Both the position numbers and the translations under genes were made by a program. Positions 22,935 to 34,697 of a stretch of 64,000 nt of DNA are shown piece by piece. Under the pieces are notes generated by a model, which saw nothing but the letters and a program-made list of their open reading frames with translations, was not told where the DNA came from and did not search any database. Within the stretch, counting starts at the first letter, position 1. Each line of letters opens with the position of its first letter. Origin of the DNA: Medicago truncatula (lineage: Eukaryota > Streptophyta > Magnoliopsida > Fabales > Fabaceae). The stretch is taken from positions 15,138,001-15,202,000 of the forward strand of contig NC_053046.1 of the NCBI RefSeq assembly GCF_003473485.1, in the 5' to 3' direction.

Positions 22935-23178
22935 GGTGAGGCACATACTGAATAACCACAGGAAGCTTCGTGAGGTGATAGATCTAGAGATGACTCGAAA
23001 TTCTTACTCCATTCAATCTATATTCATTTTTGCCAATCTGGCATCGAGATGTGTACGAACTGAACGTAATGAGTGGCATTCAATGGTGGATTGTGTAAAA
23101 GACATTCAAATGACTATCTACGCAAGTTCAAAAGGGGGCTTGGGAATGGCTATGAATTGCTTGAGACTGATCAAGTGA
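22935..23178 (+). pseudogene. Duplicated last exon of the PBL28-like kinase
   Basis: This matches kinase exon 7 from the acceptor onward (GCAG|GTGAGGCACATACT). The frame is open to the stop with clear similarity: VRHILNNHRKLREVIDLEMT against [20 protein letters not shown]. The conserved ERPS of kinase subdomain XI has become EWHS, losing its arginine. None of the six upstream kinase exons is present, so it cannot encode a kinase. It marks the left boundary of the duplicated kinase-GNAT unit. Confidence 0.9.
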
Positions 23179-24087
23179 AATCAAAAGTTTACACATTAGA
23201 ATTATGGACAAATCTATTCGGAAGTTTTCCATCGGTCAATGATGCTCTTGTACAATATGTTTCAACATCTCATTGAAAATAAAATAAAAAAGAGCGAACT
23301 CTATTTGGAAGTTTTCCATATATATACACCAAACCAATTAACATGAGCACAAGTATTTTGCACAATTGTATACAAAACACAAGTAATTTGATGATCTTAC
23401 AAGATGAGGAACTAAGTCCATTGTGGACAAATCTAAAAGAGCGTTTCTTTTTCTATTCTTCAACCTTATCATCACCCTTGGTCTACTTCTACCACACCTT
23501 CAAACCCTAGCATTATTATTTTCTTTCAGCCAGGATTGGTACAGTTCAATAGATCCAATGTGCCTGCCACTTTCAAATTTAAAGATTGAAATATAAATAC
23601 TTGATGCACATACAGAAATTATTGTTTTGATTGAATTGAAGAAATCCAGAGCAAATTTTATGTGTATTTTCCATGCATCTTTAATATTCGCAGGTTCTTT
23701 AAGAAAGAATGATGTCATAACCTGGTAATTTATGATGAAGTACAATCTTTACAATCTTTTCATCATTTAGCTATCAGGAATGAAGTAAACAAAGAAATTG
23801 GAAATCATTCTTTAGTCATTTACCTGTAACATAACAGGTCTCTTTCCTACAGATAAGAGAAATATATAAGAATTCCTGAAACCAATCTCCATTCTCCGGT
23901 AAACTTAAAACGACCTTGATCATATTTGCTACCATTGCTGAAACAAAACATAAAACCACAGAAACATTTTGCGTATAAGATCGTGTGGAAGCTAGGCATA
24001 AATTTGAGCTTTTATCAACAATAAGAGATAATGGAGAAATTACATTATCAAAATATTAAGCAACCTTGAACACATACATGTTGTCTT

Positions 24088-27000
24088 TTATTCATAGTCA
24101 TTAGAAAATGGCACATCTGTTTCTGAAGGCATATTTATGAGAGGAAGTTTCTTGCACATCAAGTGTTTGCGTCTCTGCAACAACAGCAGGACTAAAATAC
24201 TATCTGTCGTTACAATTTTGTAATCAGCTTTTGTATACATGTTAAATGGAGCTTCATCAATCATTCTGCAATGCAAGTACACTTCTCCTGATGAACTCAT
24301 CCGAGAAATTAGTTCCTCGCTTGCCTTTAGAAGATGCCATCCAATGCCCCTCCTGAAGGGAAACACACTCTTAGAATGTTAGAATCCAATTACATTCAGG
24401 TGTAAAACAGACGCACAGTATTTTACTCGTTTGCTTAATCAAAAGACGTAACAAGCATTTGAAAATGCAAGCCATTAGAATTTCAGGAGGAGAATATATT
24501 TTTGATTACCTTAATCTTTATCTTGGATGCTATAAGTTACTATTATAGGCTTTTCCATAGCATGCATTGACTCAAAGAAAGTAGACCATGGGAAAATGTT
24601 AAAAAAAAAATAAAAAAAAAAAAAAGGAGCATAACAATATTTAAATTTAGAATCATACTCAAAACAATGTTACAATAGTTATAACAAGGATTATGTCATT
24701 CTCTCATTGAGTTGACATATTAATTTAGTTAAATAGTACTCCCTCCATCCCAAATTATAAGTCGCTTTGAGAAAACAAATTGACCCAAATTATACTCCCT
24801 CCGACCCAAATTATAAGTCATTTTGACCATTTTACACAGATCAAGAAATGTAATCAATTATGTATTGGAAAGAGAAATTATTAATAACTTTACAATATTA
24901 TCCTTCGTTAATGGTATTGAAAAGATAAATTAAAGAATTGAAAGAAAAGAGAGTAATAAATAGTTATGGTATAAAAGGAAAAATAACATCAATGTTTCAT
25001 TGGTATTGTAAAGCAACTTATAATTTGGGACAAATCTTTTTCCCGAAGTGACTTATAATTTGGGACGGAGGGAGTAAGTCGTTTTACAATACCAATGAAA
25101 CATTAATGTTACTTTTCCTACTATACCATAAACTGTTTATTACTCTCTCTTCTTTCAATTCTTTATTTATCTTTCTCATACCGTTAATGAAGGATAATTT
25201 TGTAAAATAGCATAATTTCTCTTTCCTATACAAAATTAATTACATTTCATAATGTGCGCGAAATGACCAAAATGAATAATTTGGGACGGAGGGAGTACAT
25301 TATTACAATTTGAAATTCATTGATGGTGACTAATGTAGCTTAACTATTTATATTGCAAGTTTCACTACTCATTTTTCTTTTGATGCAATGTTCATCTTTT
25401 TGTAAGATTGCAGCAAGTCAAATTTATTTCCCTACTCTGTCTGTGCTAAAAGTTCAAGTTCAAGCAAGGTAAAATTGCAGAAAGTATTTAACACTGACAA
25501 GAGTGTCTTTATAATTCACCCAAAAAATATCCTACTTAACCTAGCAGAAGAGTAAACAATTTATATCAAACAAGTTTCTAAATGCTCTTTTCACCCACTT
25601 CTAGCAGTTCTAGCTTTCACATCTATATACGCTCCGGGAGTGTTTGAATGAACAACTTAATTTAGCACTTATTGAATACATGTTTATGTATAAGCTATAT
25701 TTAATATCAAAGAGGAAACGTGGTTAATTTTTTTTCATATAAGTCATAAGCTGTTTATATAAAACCATCCTTAAGAGCTTAAAACAAGTTGAAATTGGCC
25801 TATAGACATGCCATAATCTATTTTCATAAGCTCTCAACACACTCACAAGTGGTTATTCTTATTCCAATAGATAAGCTCAAGTATCTTATTCACAAAGCAA
25901 TTAATGTGCAGGCGCAACCTTAATCTTTGAATAATGGAACACATTTAGCCCCTGAATATGCATTTAGCAACACAAATTAGTCCCAGAATATTGTATTATA
26001 TTGGTCAAATTTGTCCTCATGGTTCTTGACACTTGAGCTAAATTTACCAGAGAAATAAGTTCAGGGAACTCTGACACATTTCAATTATTTTTATCATTCA
26101 CATGTTTCATCATTCAAACTAGAGTGAAGAGGGAAATTGATCATCGAAATTGTGAGCATCAGTCAAAATAGTCCAAATATTTTGCAAATTTGATAAATAC
26201 ATCGCTGAAATCGTAACGAGTTAGTCAAAATGGTCCCTCTAATAACTTCTACGGTTAGATTGTCAATGACATAGTAAATGAATATGTGGTCTTCCACGTA
26301 AATCCTACACCATGGGGATTAAATTGAACATGAAATATATAAGTTAAAAATTAGTTAATGTGTTTGGATCCTGAAGTGATAACCCTAATGTTAACACGAA
26401 ATGCATAAATTTCACAATGGCAATCAAGCCTTATCCCACTAAGTGGGGTCGGCTACATGAATTAAACTACATCATAATGTTCTATCATAAACCCTATTTC
26501 GATCCAACTCGTTAATCTATATTTCTCATTAGTTTCTTTTATAGTTCTTCGAAGTCTTCCTCTAGCTATCCTCTATTTGATTTACTTTCCTTACCACAGA
26601 ATTTACACGTCTTCACTCTACATGTATTTAAATGACACCAAATGCAAGAATTTAACGTGCCACGTAAATTTCTAGTAATGTGGAGTTCACATGGAAGATC
26701 ACATGTTCATCTAACATGCAATGTCATAGGCTCTAATAGTAGAAGTTAACGAATAAACTATTTTGACTAACACGCTACAATGCTACAATTTTAACGATGT
26801 AATTGTAAATTCGTAAAATTCAGAGACTATATTAATCAATCCACCCAATATCAACCACTAATTTCCCTATTCACTCTTCAAATCAACTATACATTCTATC
26901 GGTAACCAAACTAATCCAACAAATGCAAATCAAGCCTTAAAGCATGTGTAATGTTTTTATACCTTCTAAGAGATTTATCCACAGCCATATTACAAATATA

Positions 27001-27696
27001 AGGCTTATCTTTCGGCGGATCAGGCGACGGAAGAGTAGAATTAGCACCATAAACATTAAAAGAAATCTCAACAGTCCCAGCCAATTGCATTTCCTCTTCT
27101 TCACCATCACCATTAACACCACTTCCTTTATAAAACGCAATCAACGTCGCCATATGCGGCATCAAACTCCTCCTTTCAATCAAATACTGTTTCACAAGAA
27201 ATCTCAACACATTAATATACCCTTTCGGAAACATCATCGATTCAGCGAAAGAATTCGCCAGCAAGCAAACAATAGCGTCAACTTCGCTGTCACGCATTAC
27301 TCGAACCCAAACCGTGCCGGATTTGAGGGTGTGAGTGTAAAGGTAAGTGGAGAGGTGGTGGAGGGTGGTGAGTTCGGTGTTTGTGAGGAATTTACCTGGT
27401 TTGAGGAAGGAATCGGTTAGGGTTTGGGATTGGGAGGAAGATGAAGTGGAGAAGAGTTTGAAGTGGGGGGGTTTGTTATGGGGAAGTGGGGGTGTGAAAG
27501 AGAAATTTCGGCGAGTGGTTTTGGCTGTGATGATGTTGAAACGGTTATGATTGTGTGGGTCCAAAGAGGAGAAAGAGAGTGAAAGAGTTGCGGCCATTGT
27601 GGGATTGAAGAGAATAGTTTCTGCGTTAATTGGGGGGCGGTGGTGGTTTGGATAATGAGAAGAAGAGGAGTAACATGGCATCATGTTCATCACCAA
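24088..27696 (-). CDS. GNAT-family N-acetyltransferase, probably plastid-targeted
   Basis: Exon 1 (27696-26963) and exon 2 (24352-24088) are joined across a 2.6-kb intron with proper GT/AG borders, giving 332 residues. The first ~115 residues are rich in Ser, Thr, Asn and basic residues and have few acidic ones, as in chloroplast transit peptides. The GNAT core follows: VRVMRDSEVDAIVCLLA, MQLAGTVEISF, and the acetyl-CoA loop formed exactly at the exon junction, SLRR|RGIGW (R-x-x-G-x-G). The substrate could be a protein N-terminus, a lysine or a small amine; sequence does not say. Arabidopsis At1g24040 is the probable counterpart by position and type. The intron is loaded with MITEs. This is the complete copy of the locus; the copy at 19541-22296 is chimeric. 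Confidence 0.9.
24739..25295. mobile_element. Stowaway-type MITE interrupted by another MITE
   Basis: The ends are CTCCCTCCATCCCAAATTAT and the inverse ATTTGGGACGGAGGGAG, flanked by TA on both sides (24737-24738 and 25296-25297), as for Tc1/mariner-derived Stowaway MITEs. Excluding the inner element it is about 275 bp. It lies in the GNAT intron. Confidence 0.88.
24795..25074. mobile_element. Inner Stowaway-type MITE nested in a relative
   Basis: A 280-bp element with ends CTCCCTCCGACCCAAATTAT and the inverse ATTTGGGACGGAGGGAG, flanked by TA (24793-24794 and 25075-25076). It lies inside the MITE at 24739-25295 and belongs to the same family, so it is the younger insertion. A very similar 280-bp copy is at 41943-42222. 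Confidence 0.9.
26120..26880. mobile_element. MITE-like foldback with long inverted ends in the GNAT intron
   Basis: The left part (AGTCAAAATAGTCCAAAT, CGAGTTAGTCAAAATGG-like, then a segment about a gene-silent ATGACAT) reappears inverted on the right around 26700-26850 (GACTAACACGCTACAATG and similar). The arms are diverged and borders are approximate. A LINE fragment sits between the arms. Confidence 0.5.
26416..26625. mobile_element. RTE-like LINE 3' fragment
   Basis: It contains GCCTTATCCCACTAAGTGGG followed by GTCGGCTACATGAATTAAAC, a phrase I know from the 3' ends of plant RTE-type LINEs. No coding part is present. Family assignment is from memory of that phrase. Confidence 0.5.
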
Positions 27697-27792
27697 TTGG
27701 ATTTTACTTACTGAATTAATAAAATAAAATAAAATAAAATACTAGTTTATAAAATACAAAAACAAAATAATAATGCTAAGATGATGATATTT

Positions 27793-27927
27793 ATTTTTTT
27801 TTAAAGTAGTCTAGTGGCTTGAGAAATTTACCTTAAAAAATGAATAAGTGGGATGTTCGGGATTCGAATCTAACCCCTACATATATTGTGCATTATCTCT
27901 TAACAAATGAGCTAAGCTCATGGAGAC
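27793..27927 (-). mobile_element. SINE copy, tRNA-derived, diverged
   Basis: On the minus strand: A-box-like GAGCTTAGCTCATTTGTTAA, B-box-like GATTCGAATCCCG, a 3' part with CCACTAGACTACTTT and a terminal A run. It has the same organisation as 15065-15203. Confidence 0.7.
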
Positions 27928-28330
27928 ATATTAAATATTGCTCTCTCTAATTCAAAATGAGTGATCATTTGCAAAAAAAGTAAATATTGTCTCAAAATAA
28001 ATTGCACTTTCAAATAAATAATAACTAATTTATCATGAGTGTCGGGGAAATAAAATTTAATTTTATAAATTTTAATTTCTCATTTGCTCAAAAAAAAAAT
28101 TATTTTTTATAAAAGAGAATATTGATTATCTTTTACGATAAAATATAAAAAATTTAATATAATTCATATAAACAATGAAACGATATTTCTTTAATGGAAT
28201 GATATTTCCAAAATATAAACGTTGACAAATAAAAGTATCTGTACAATTCAATTTACAAATTGACGGTAGAAGTTTCTTAAAAAAAGGCTTGTTTATTAAA
28301 AGTACCATCCACTTTCATGTAATTATAATA

Positions 28331-28616
28331 CTCTCTCCGTCCTAGAATAATGTAGCCTTTTGTAAAAAAATATTGTCGTAGAATAACTCATTTCATTTTT
28401 CAATACGATATTAACTACTTTTTATTTTTTTAATTATAACTCTAATTAATATTACTTTCATCACTTTCAATTCAATATATTCTAATTTGCATTAATGATA
28501 GCGGAGAATGCACTAATACATAACAAAAACACTTAAAATCATTTTTCTTTTTCCTCCATTTATACATTTTTCTTAATACGTGTGAAAGGAGCTTAGTTAA
28601 TCCGGGACGGATAGAT
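28331..28616. mobile_element. Stowaway-like MITE
   Basis: The left end CTCTCTCCGTCC pairs with the inverse of the right end GGACGGATAGAT, with TA on each flank. The interior shows a weak foldback. It is 286 bp. Confidence 0.65.
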
Positions 28617-30305
28617 TATATATTTTCTAACGATGTATGGATGAACAAATGAATCATTCAACGTGGAAGCCGTGGGTGAAGTACATTTTAAACACTTGTT
28701 CAAACATGAAATGCTGATGTATTTTGCATTATTGGTACCTTATCACGTTTCCAACGAGAAATCGACATTAACATTGTTAAACTTCAACGAACACAAGCCA
28801 CATACACATAACACGTTTATGTTAAATGTACCAAACACGTACATGTACCCATTTGGCTTTTTGAATTGCAGTTGAATGAATAAATTCGTAGGAACACATC
28901 ACAACAAGATTTCTACTCCACAATATATATGTACATGAATCCTTAAATTTTACTACCTGATTAGCGGAAATAGAATCAATAATTTTTTTGGCAAAATTAA
29001 CATAAGCATGACTTTCTATAAATTAAATGTGATTACACTTATTAAAATTAGTCACTTTGACTTACCTTTTTTTACGTATAAAGACTATATTAATCGTATT
29101 CTTTAGGTTATCAAAATTAAATGTGGTTGGGTGAAAACTGAAAACGATCTACGATCTGCATTTGGACGACAAGAAATAAATAAGACAACCACTATCTTAA
29201 AAACAAAACCTCACAAGCCATAAATTAAGGGCAGAAGTAGTGGTATTCATGCCAACTCAAAATCAGATAAATTATTAGGTTGCTACTAACCAGCTGACAC
29301 ATAAATTAAGAAATTGAATCCAACCTGCCCTAAAATATGTCACTAGGGATGTCAATTAGAAGAACAAAATATTAATGATTTATTGATATCGTAAAACAAG
29401 GTATAAAATGAGATGATTTCCTCGACTAAAATGACATACTGTGAGACGGAGGGAATTGTACCTAATAATCTTGCATTCCACCATTGAAGTTGAATAAGTG
29501 TAGAATCTAGAGTTTAAACTCCGATCCTTGTATATAGCAGTACATTATACCTACCAATTGAACCATGCTTACGAAAACGTGGACAAAGCTCATTTTATTA
29601 GTTGGTTTTGTAGATTTTGTCATAGCTGCCTCAAATTCTAAAAAATTATTAGAACATTTTTTAATGGTATCAAGCTGCTACCTTAAGGTTTTTGATTTGA
29701 TCAATTCAACACGGTTAAACAGCTACTAGCTGAACACTATCTTAAGAGGTTAAGAAAAATAACATAATGGGATTATGGGCTGCATGACACAAGTTCTTTT
29801 TTACTCAGAATGCATACAAGATTTTAGTTAAAAAAAAAAAAAAAAAAATTGAAACAAGATAAGTTTACAATTGAAATAAATACATAAAATTAATGGCTAC
29901 TAATTTTAGTAAGACAGAAAATACCAGCTGCATTAATTGTGTCATGATTCCATGAAATTGTTCACAAGTTTACCACTAAACCGTTTTGTACATTTCTAAA
30001 TGGTTAGTTTTCACACATTCCATAAACATCATTGTCTATAATTTGTACCCAACATTTCTCACTCTCCATTTTTCATCACCAATATAAAATATCTTTAATA
30101 AATAATTAAGTCCTTACTCCTTTTCTATTATAGAACAAGAAAGTAGTGAATAAACAATAACTAATCCTTCCTCAATTGAAATTGCTTCTGTTCTCTATCA
30201 AAAACAAAATTTAACCTATTTCAATGCAATATCCATAATATGAAGAAGGTATAACAAATAAAAAATTAACAAACAAGATATAGTAAATACTAAATACCTA
30301 ACTCT

Positions 30306-31771
30306 TCACTCTTGAGTTCTTGGATTGTCCTCCCATTTCTTCATAATCTCCAGAAAAATCTCATTCCATGTGTCTATAGGTCCAGGCAAACACCAATGAA
30401 CACAATCATTCTGCACACGTTCTGGAACACCATTGGCAAATGGAAAAGGGTACATATAAGGACCTGGATGACCATCTGGTCTCAACAATGCCAATTTAGT
30501 TACATCAAGTGCCTCAAACCTAACCCCTCCAAATTCACTACCTTTCACCTTAGCATCTTCAACTTCTTCAACCTCAATTTTCCTCATCTCACTATCCATT
30601 CCTTCAAGTTCCTTCTCCCTACTTCTATAAGGCTTAGTCTTTGGACAAGCACCAGCTTTATCCCATTCACCTTCAAAATGAGCTGGTGAAAATGTTGTAA
30701 CTAGTACATCAATTTTACTACCTTTATTTCCTCTCCTATCAATTATACTATTAAGAGTAGTTCTTAAAGCCTTTCTCAATACATCATAAAACCCAATTTC
30801 AGTATGATTAAGACCAACACAATAATGACAACCTAAAACTGAATCACCCTCGTAGTAAACTGCGGGATGCAAAAACCAATGACCAATTGAAAGCACAATA
30901 AAATCCATTTTTTCCATATCCTTTGCCCATTTTTCATCAACAAGATCCAAATACAACTTATTATGATTTGGCCCGTCATTTGATTTCTCAACACCTTGAA
31001 CAAGAAAAGGGGACCAATACACCGACACACTTGCATTGTGAGAAACAAAATGCCACTTTCTAAATTTATTATCTTCACCGCTTGTGTAAACAAGATCAGG
31101 TGTTGAAACACTAGATAACAAACAAAGAAGTGACTCTAACTGGTTCCTAGCCATAGAATCACCAACAAAAGCCATGTGTTTGTTTTCAATGAATTGAAGA
31201 AAAGTGTTAGGCTCAAACCTTGGAAGCTTACATTCACTTGGTTTCCATCTCCAGTATAGATAACCAGAATCTGGTCTTCCATGTTTGATACAATTCTGTC
31301 CTTCTTTGATTGTTCCACATGTTGTTCCATTGTATAAAGGTCCTCTTCTATCACGGATCCATTTTCCATTGAAGTAGTCACATGTAGGGGTGTCAAAAGT
31401 ATTTTCCTTTTCTGCAATAAAGAACATTTTAAGTATTAAAGAACCAACAAATCTTAAATCTGAAGTTGCTAATCAAGATTTAAGACAAAACCCATTTGTA
31501 AAAACATGATTTTTAACTAGATAAGAGTATGAATAAACGTACCTAAAGGAGGAGGTGTAGAAGTAAAAGAAGGAGGTGAAGAGTGGGAAATGATGGTGGT
31601 AGTAGAATGAGGAAGTTCAGATTCAGTAGATGGAAGAAAGGGAAGAGGGTAGAGATATAAACTAAGAAGAGCAATGGGAAGTAGAGCATAGAGAGTCCAA
31701 GGAAAAAGTTTTTTGGTGAGGGAGTGGAGTTGATCTTTGAATGGGTTTGAAATACCCATTTTCATAACCAT
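30306..31771 (-). CDS. TBL gene 1: TRICHOME BIREFRINGENCE-LIKE wall polysaccharide O-acetyltransferase
   Basis: Exon 1 (31771-31543) encodes a short cytosolic tail and one hydrophobic anchor (LYALLPIALLSLYLYPLPFL), then a Pro/Ser/Thr-rich stem. Exon 2 (31411-30306) encodes the PMR5N domain (from CDYFNGKWIRDRRGPLYNGT) and the PC-esterase domain. The total is 444 residues. The catalytic signatures are GDS (in FVGDSMARNQLESL) and DxxH (DCVHWCLPG). Family members are Golgi type II membrane proteins that transfer acetyl groups to xyloglucan, mannan or xylan. The short stem and this sequence type point to the TBL19-26 group, but the polymer cannot be told from sequence. In its middle part (HYCVGLNHTEIGFYDVLRKA, IDRRGNKG) it pairs with TBL gene 3. 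It opens the five-gene array and diverges from TBL gene 2. Confidence 0.92.
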
Positions 31772-34697
31772 TTTGGTTGCTTTTGCTTACTTTGTGGCTT
31801 GTAATTGTGTTTTCAGATGAGAAGTGTGAAGAACCAATTAAGAAAGTGGACATAAAGTATGGTTTTTGCAGTAATTGTCAAAGGGAAAGTTGTGACTTGG
31901 TTGGGAAATAGACTAAGAAGCATGTTACTTGACTTACTCAATTCCATTGTTAATTGTTAAAAAAACGGTTTGGAATTATCTCCCTCGTTTTCTTGGTAAA
32001 GTCTCTCTAAATCAGCTCTTTTTTATCTTAATTTTTTTCATTATTTTCATGAAAAGTATTTTCTCATACTACACTTATGCCTAGATAATTGAGTTAACAT
32101 GACTCTCGAAATTAGGAGCATTAAAAAAAATAGTAACTCCCGTAAAAAAAGTTACAAAATTGATTTTTGAAAAATAGTAAATACATATCCAAAATTATGA
32201 TGTGTTAAAGTCAAAATAATCTCTCTTATAATTTCTAAGGTTGTGGGAAGATACCTTAATACGTTATGTGGTCATTCACGTAGACTCTACATCAATAATT
32301 ATCAAAAAAAATTAAGAAAAAAATGTTCGAATGTTAAGACTTGCAGGAACATTTGATATATTGGAGTGCATATTTAAATCTACATTTTTCACTCCGAGTG
32401 AACGAGTGCTTTTTACCTCTAGGTTCTCAAGAAGAAAAAAAAAAAGACATGCAGAGATTTAAAGAAAGTGGAAAACTTAAAAAGGGTTCAATGTGTTTTA
32501 GTCTCTATAAAATCATAAACTTTCAAGTTTAATCCCCATTAAGTTTCAGTGTAAAATTTAGCCCTTTAAAATATTACAATTTGTAAGAATAATCCATATT
32601 TTGAAGGAAAAAAAACTACAAAAGTCTATGAGGAAGAAAAAACAGTTACATCAATAGTCTTGGTAACATAGAGCAAAAAAAAGGCAAAATACAAGATCGC
32701 TAAATAGTAACTCTCAAACACAATAGAGGGTTAAGCCACCACATATGATAGTTGAAAGCAAAATTAATATGATTTGCTTTCAACCATCACAAAGATTGAA
32801 GCTTAATTTTCTCAAGAAGATGTTGAATAGAATCCCCCTTTTGTTGAAAACTCGTGCATTTTGTTCACACCAAAGGATCCAATGATCTGAACTGAAGTAA
32901 GTGGTATGTAACATGAGTCGGATGAAACTATTGTAAAACCTAACCAGTTATATATCAATAAAAAAAAAAAAAAAAACAAAGTTGTCGTCAAATAGTTGTT
33001 CAACACTCTTATTATTAATCAATCATATTGGATCTAATTGCGTGACAAACTAGACCTTTTTTTTTCACATTATGGTAACCAAACTGTGAATGCTAGTTGA
33101 GAAAAAACACCGACATTCAATATTTGACACACTACAAATATCAGTTATCTCTATATAAGGGAACTATTAATATATATTTTTTTAGAAAGGGAACTATTAA
33201 TAATATTTTAACTATAGAAAACAAAAAAAGAATATTTATTATTATTATTATTAATATTTTCATTAAAATGATGATTTAGCAAGTAATTGACAAATTATTA
33301 AAGGCAAAGTTGTTCCTTCCTAGAAAAAAAAAAAAAGACAAAATTGTTTTCATCGTACTTTAACTAAATTTCTTATATCAATTTCGCCCTTAATCTTTTT
33401 TTATGTCATTTTCATCATTTTGAACAATTTGCATATGAATTTTTAAGATTTAAATCTATGAATTTATTTAAATATGAGTTTTTAGGGTTTAAATCTATAG
33501 TATTTCACTTATGTTTACATATGAATTTAAAATTTAAAGTTTAAAAATTCATATGCAAACGACCAAAATGAAAAATTGATATGAAATTAAGTTAAGAAAC
33601 AACGAAAGTAATGTTGTCAATTATTCAATCAAAATATGTTCAAGTATACTCAAATTAAATCAAACAAAACAGCGTTTGAGCAAGTATTGGAAAATAAGCG
33701 TTTTAGTAGATTGTTTAATTTAACAATGAAGAAAGTGTTTACCGTTAAGGATACTATATGTGTTGAGAGAGATGGTTGGAGTTTGGAGAATGAGAGGTTG
33801 ATTTGGTGGAGGAGTGTAAGGTTAACCTTAACAAGAATGTGCAATATACTTGGATTTAGGATCTTAATTTCGATGATAGATATTCAGTTAAAGAAGTTAT
33901 GAGTTGATATATAACTTTGAAGATAAAGCATATTCCCCTTTATTTTAAGGTCATTTGAAACAGTTTAGTTTCTTTGAAGATTTTATTGTTTTTTTTTTTT
34001 TTTTGAGAGAATTTCATTGTTTTGTTGTAAATTATTATTTCAACTTACTAATGACCCTACACCATTATTGATTTTTTTTTCTTTCTTTTCTATATAGTTC
34101 ATACGTGTATCCTTCATTACCTCACATATATGCTTTGACTCCATCTCTTGTATCCTTAATTCATGGATTTCTCTTATGATCCCAAACCCTTAGGATCATG
34201 AACATCTTCCAAAACTCCTTTTCTCCAAAATCATCAAGAAATTTGTGAAATAATAATACCTGAATCCTCCCTCCTCAACACACCAAGATCATCTTGATTT
34301 ACCAGTGAATTTCCTCAATTAAATCATAAATTAGAGTATAACCCAAGAAACCTAGGTCCTTGTGTCACACTTTCTTCAATCTCACTTCACCATGATATGA
34401 AAATTTATATTTGGCTTCACCTCTAGTTTAAATTTTATTTCACTTCTATATTTATTACTATCAACCATATATTGTACTTTAATATGTCAACATCTAATAT
34501 AGATAAGTGTGCATAGTTTTCAACTTACATGAGTGTGTGTATTAATTGAAAATCGTACTAAGTTAGAAACATTTGAACTACGTTTACTTCACGCCAATAT
34601 TTTGGAAAGAAAATCTATTCTATTTTAGAACATCACAAAAGAGAGACTATGAGCAGAAAACAAAGTAGGAAAGGAAGCACAAAAAAATGCTTTCAAA
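31772..34697. other. Divergent intergenic region between TBL genes 1 and 2
   Basis: It holds the promoters of two divergent TBL genes, AT-rich filler and a LINE relic (33640-33915). A partial MITE-like stretch near 32195-32290 resembles the arm of the foldback at 26120-26880. No other gene is seen. Confidence 0.5.
33640..33915 (+). mobile_element. Degenerate LINE-type coding relic
   Basis: The frame 33636-33902 contains RFSRLFNLTMKKVFTVKD followed by WSLENERLIWWRS. In spacing and composition it resembles the segment of plant LINE ORF2 proteins before the zinc-binding C-terminus (RL..LA.NK..SV..M....W...WRRRLF). Shortly after, another frame reads YSVKEVMS, also LINE-like. It is short and weak. 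Confidence 0.4.

Larger units (their letters stand above)
27697..30305. other. Intergenic region between GNAT and TBL gene 1
   Basis: No gene is supported. It holds a SINE copy and a Stowaway-type MITE, listed separately. A further degenerate SINE-like stretch with a B-box-like TTTAAACTCCGATCC lies near 29450-29580. The rest is AT-rich. Confidence 0.55.

Noticed and set aside
26944-27420. Plus-strand 158-residue frame
   Set aside because: Antisense shadow of the GNAT first exon.
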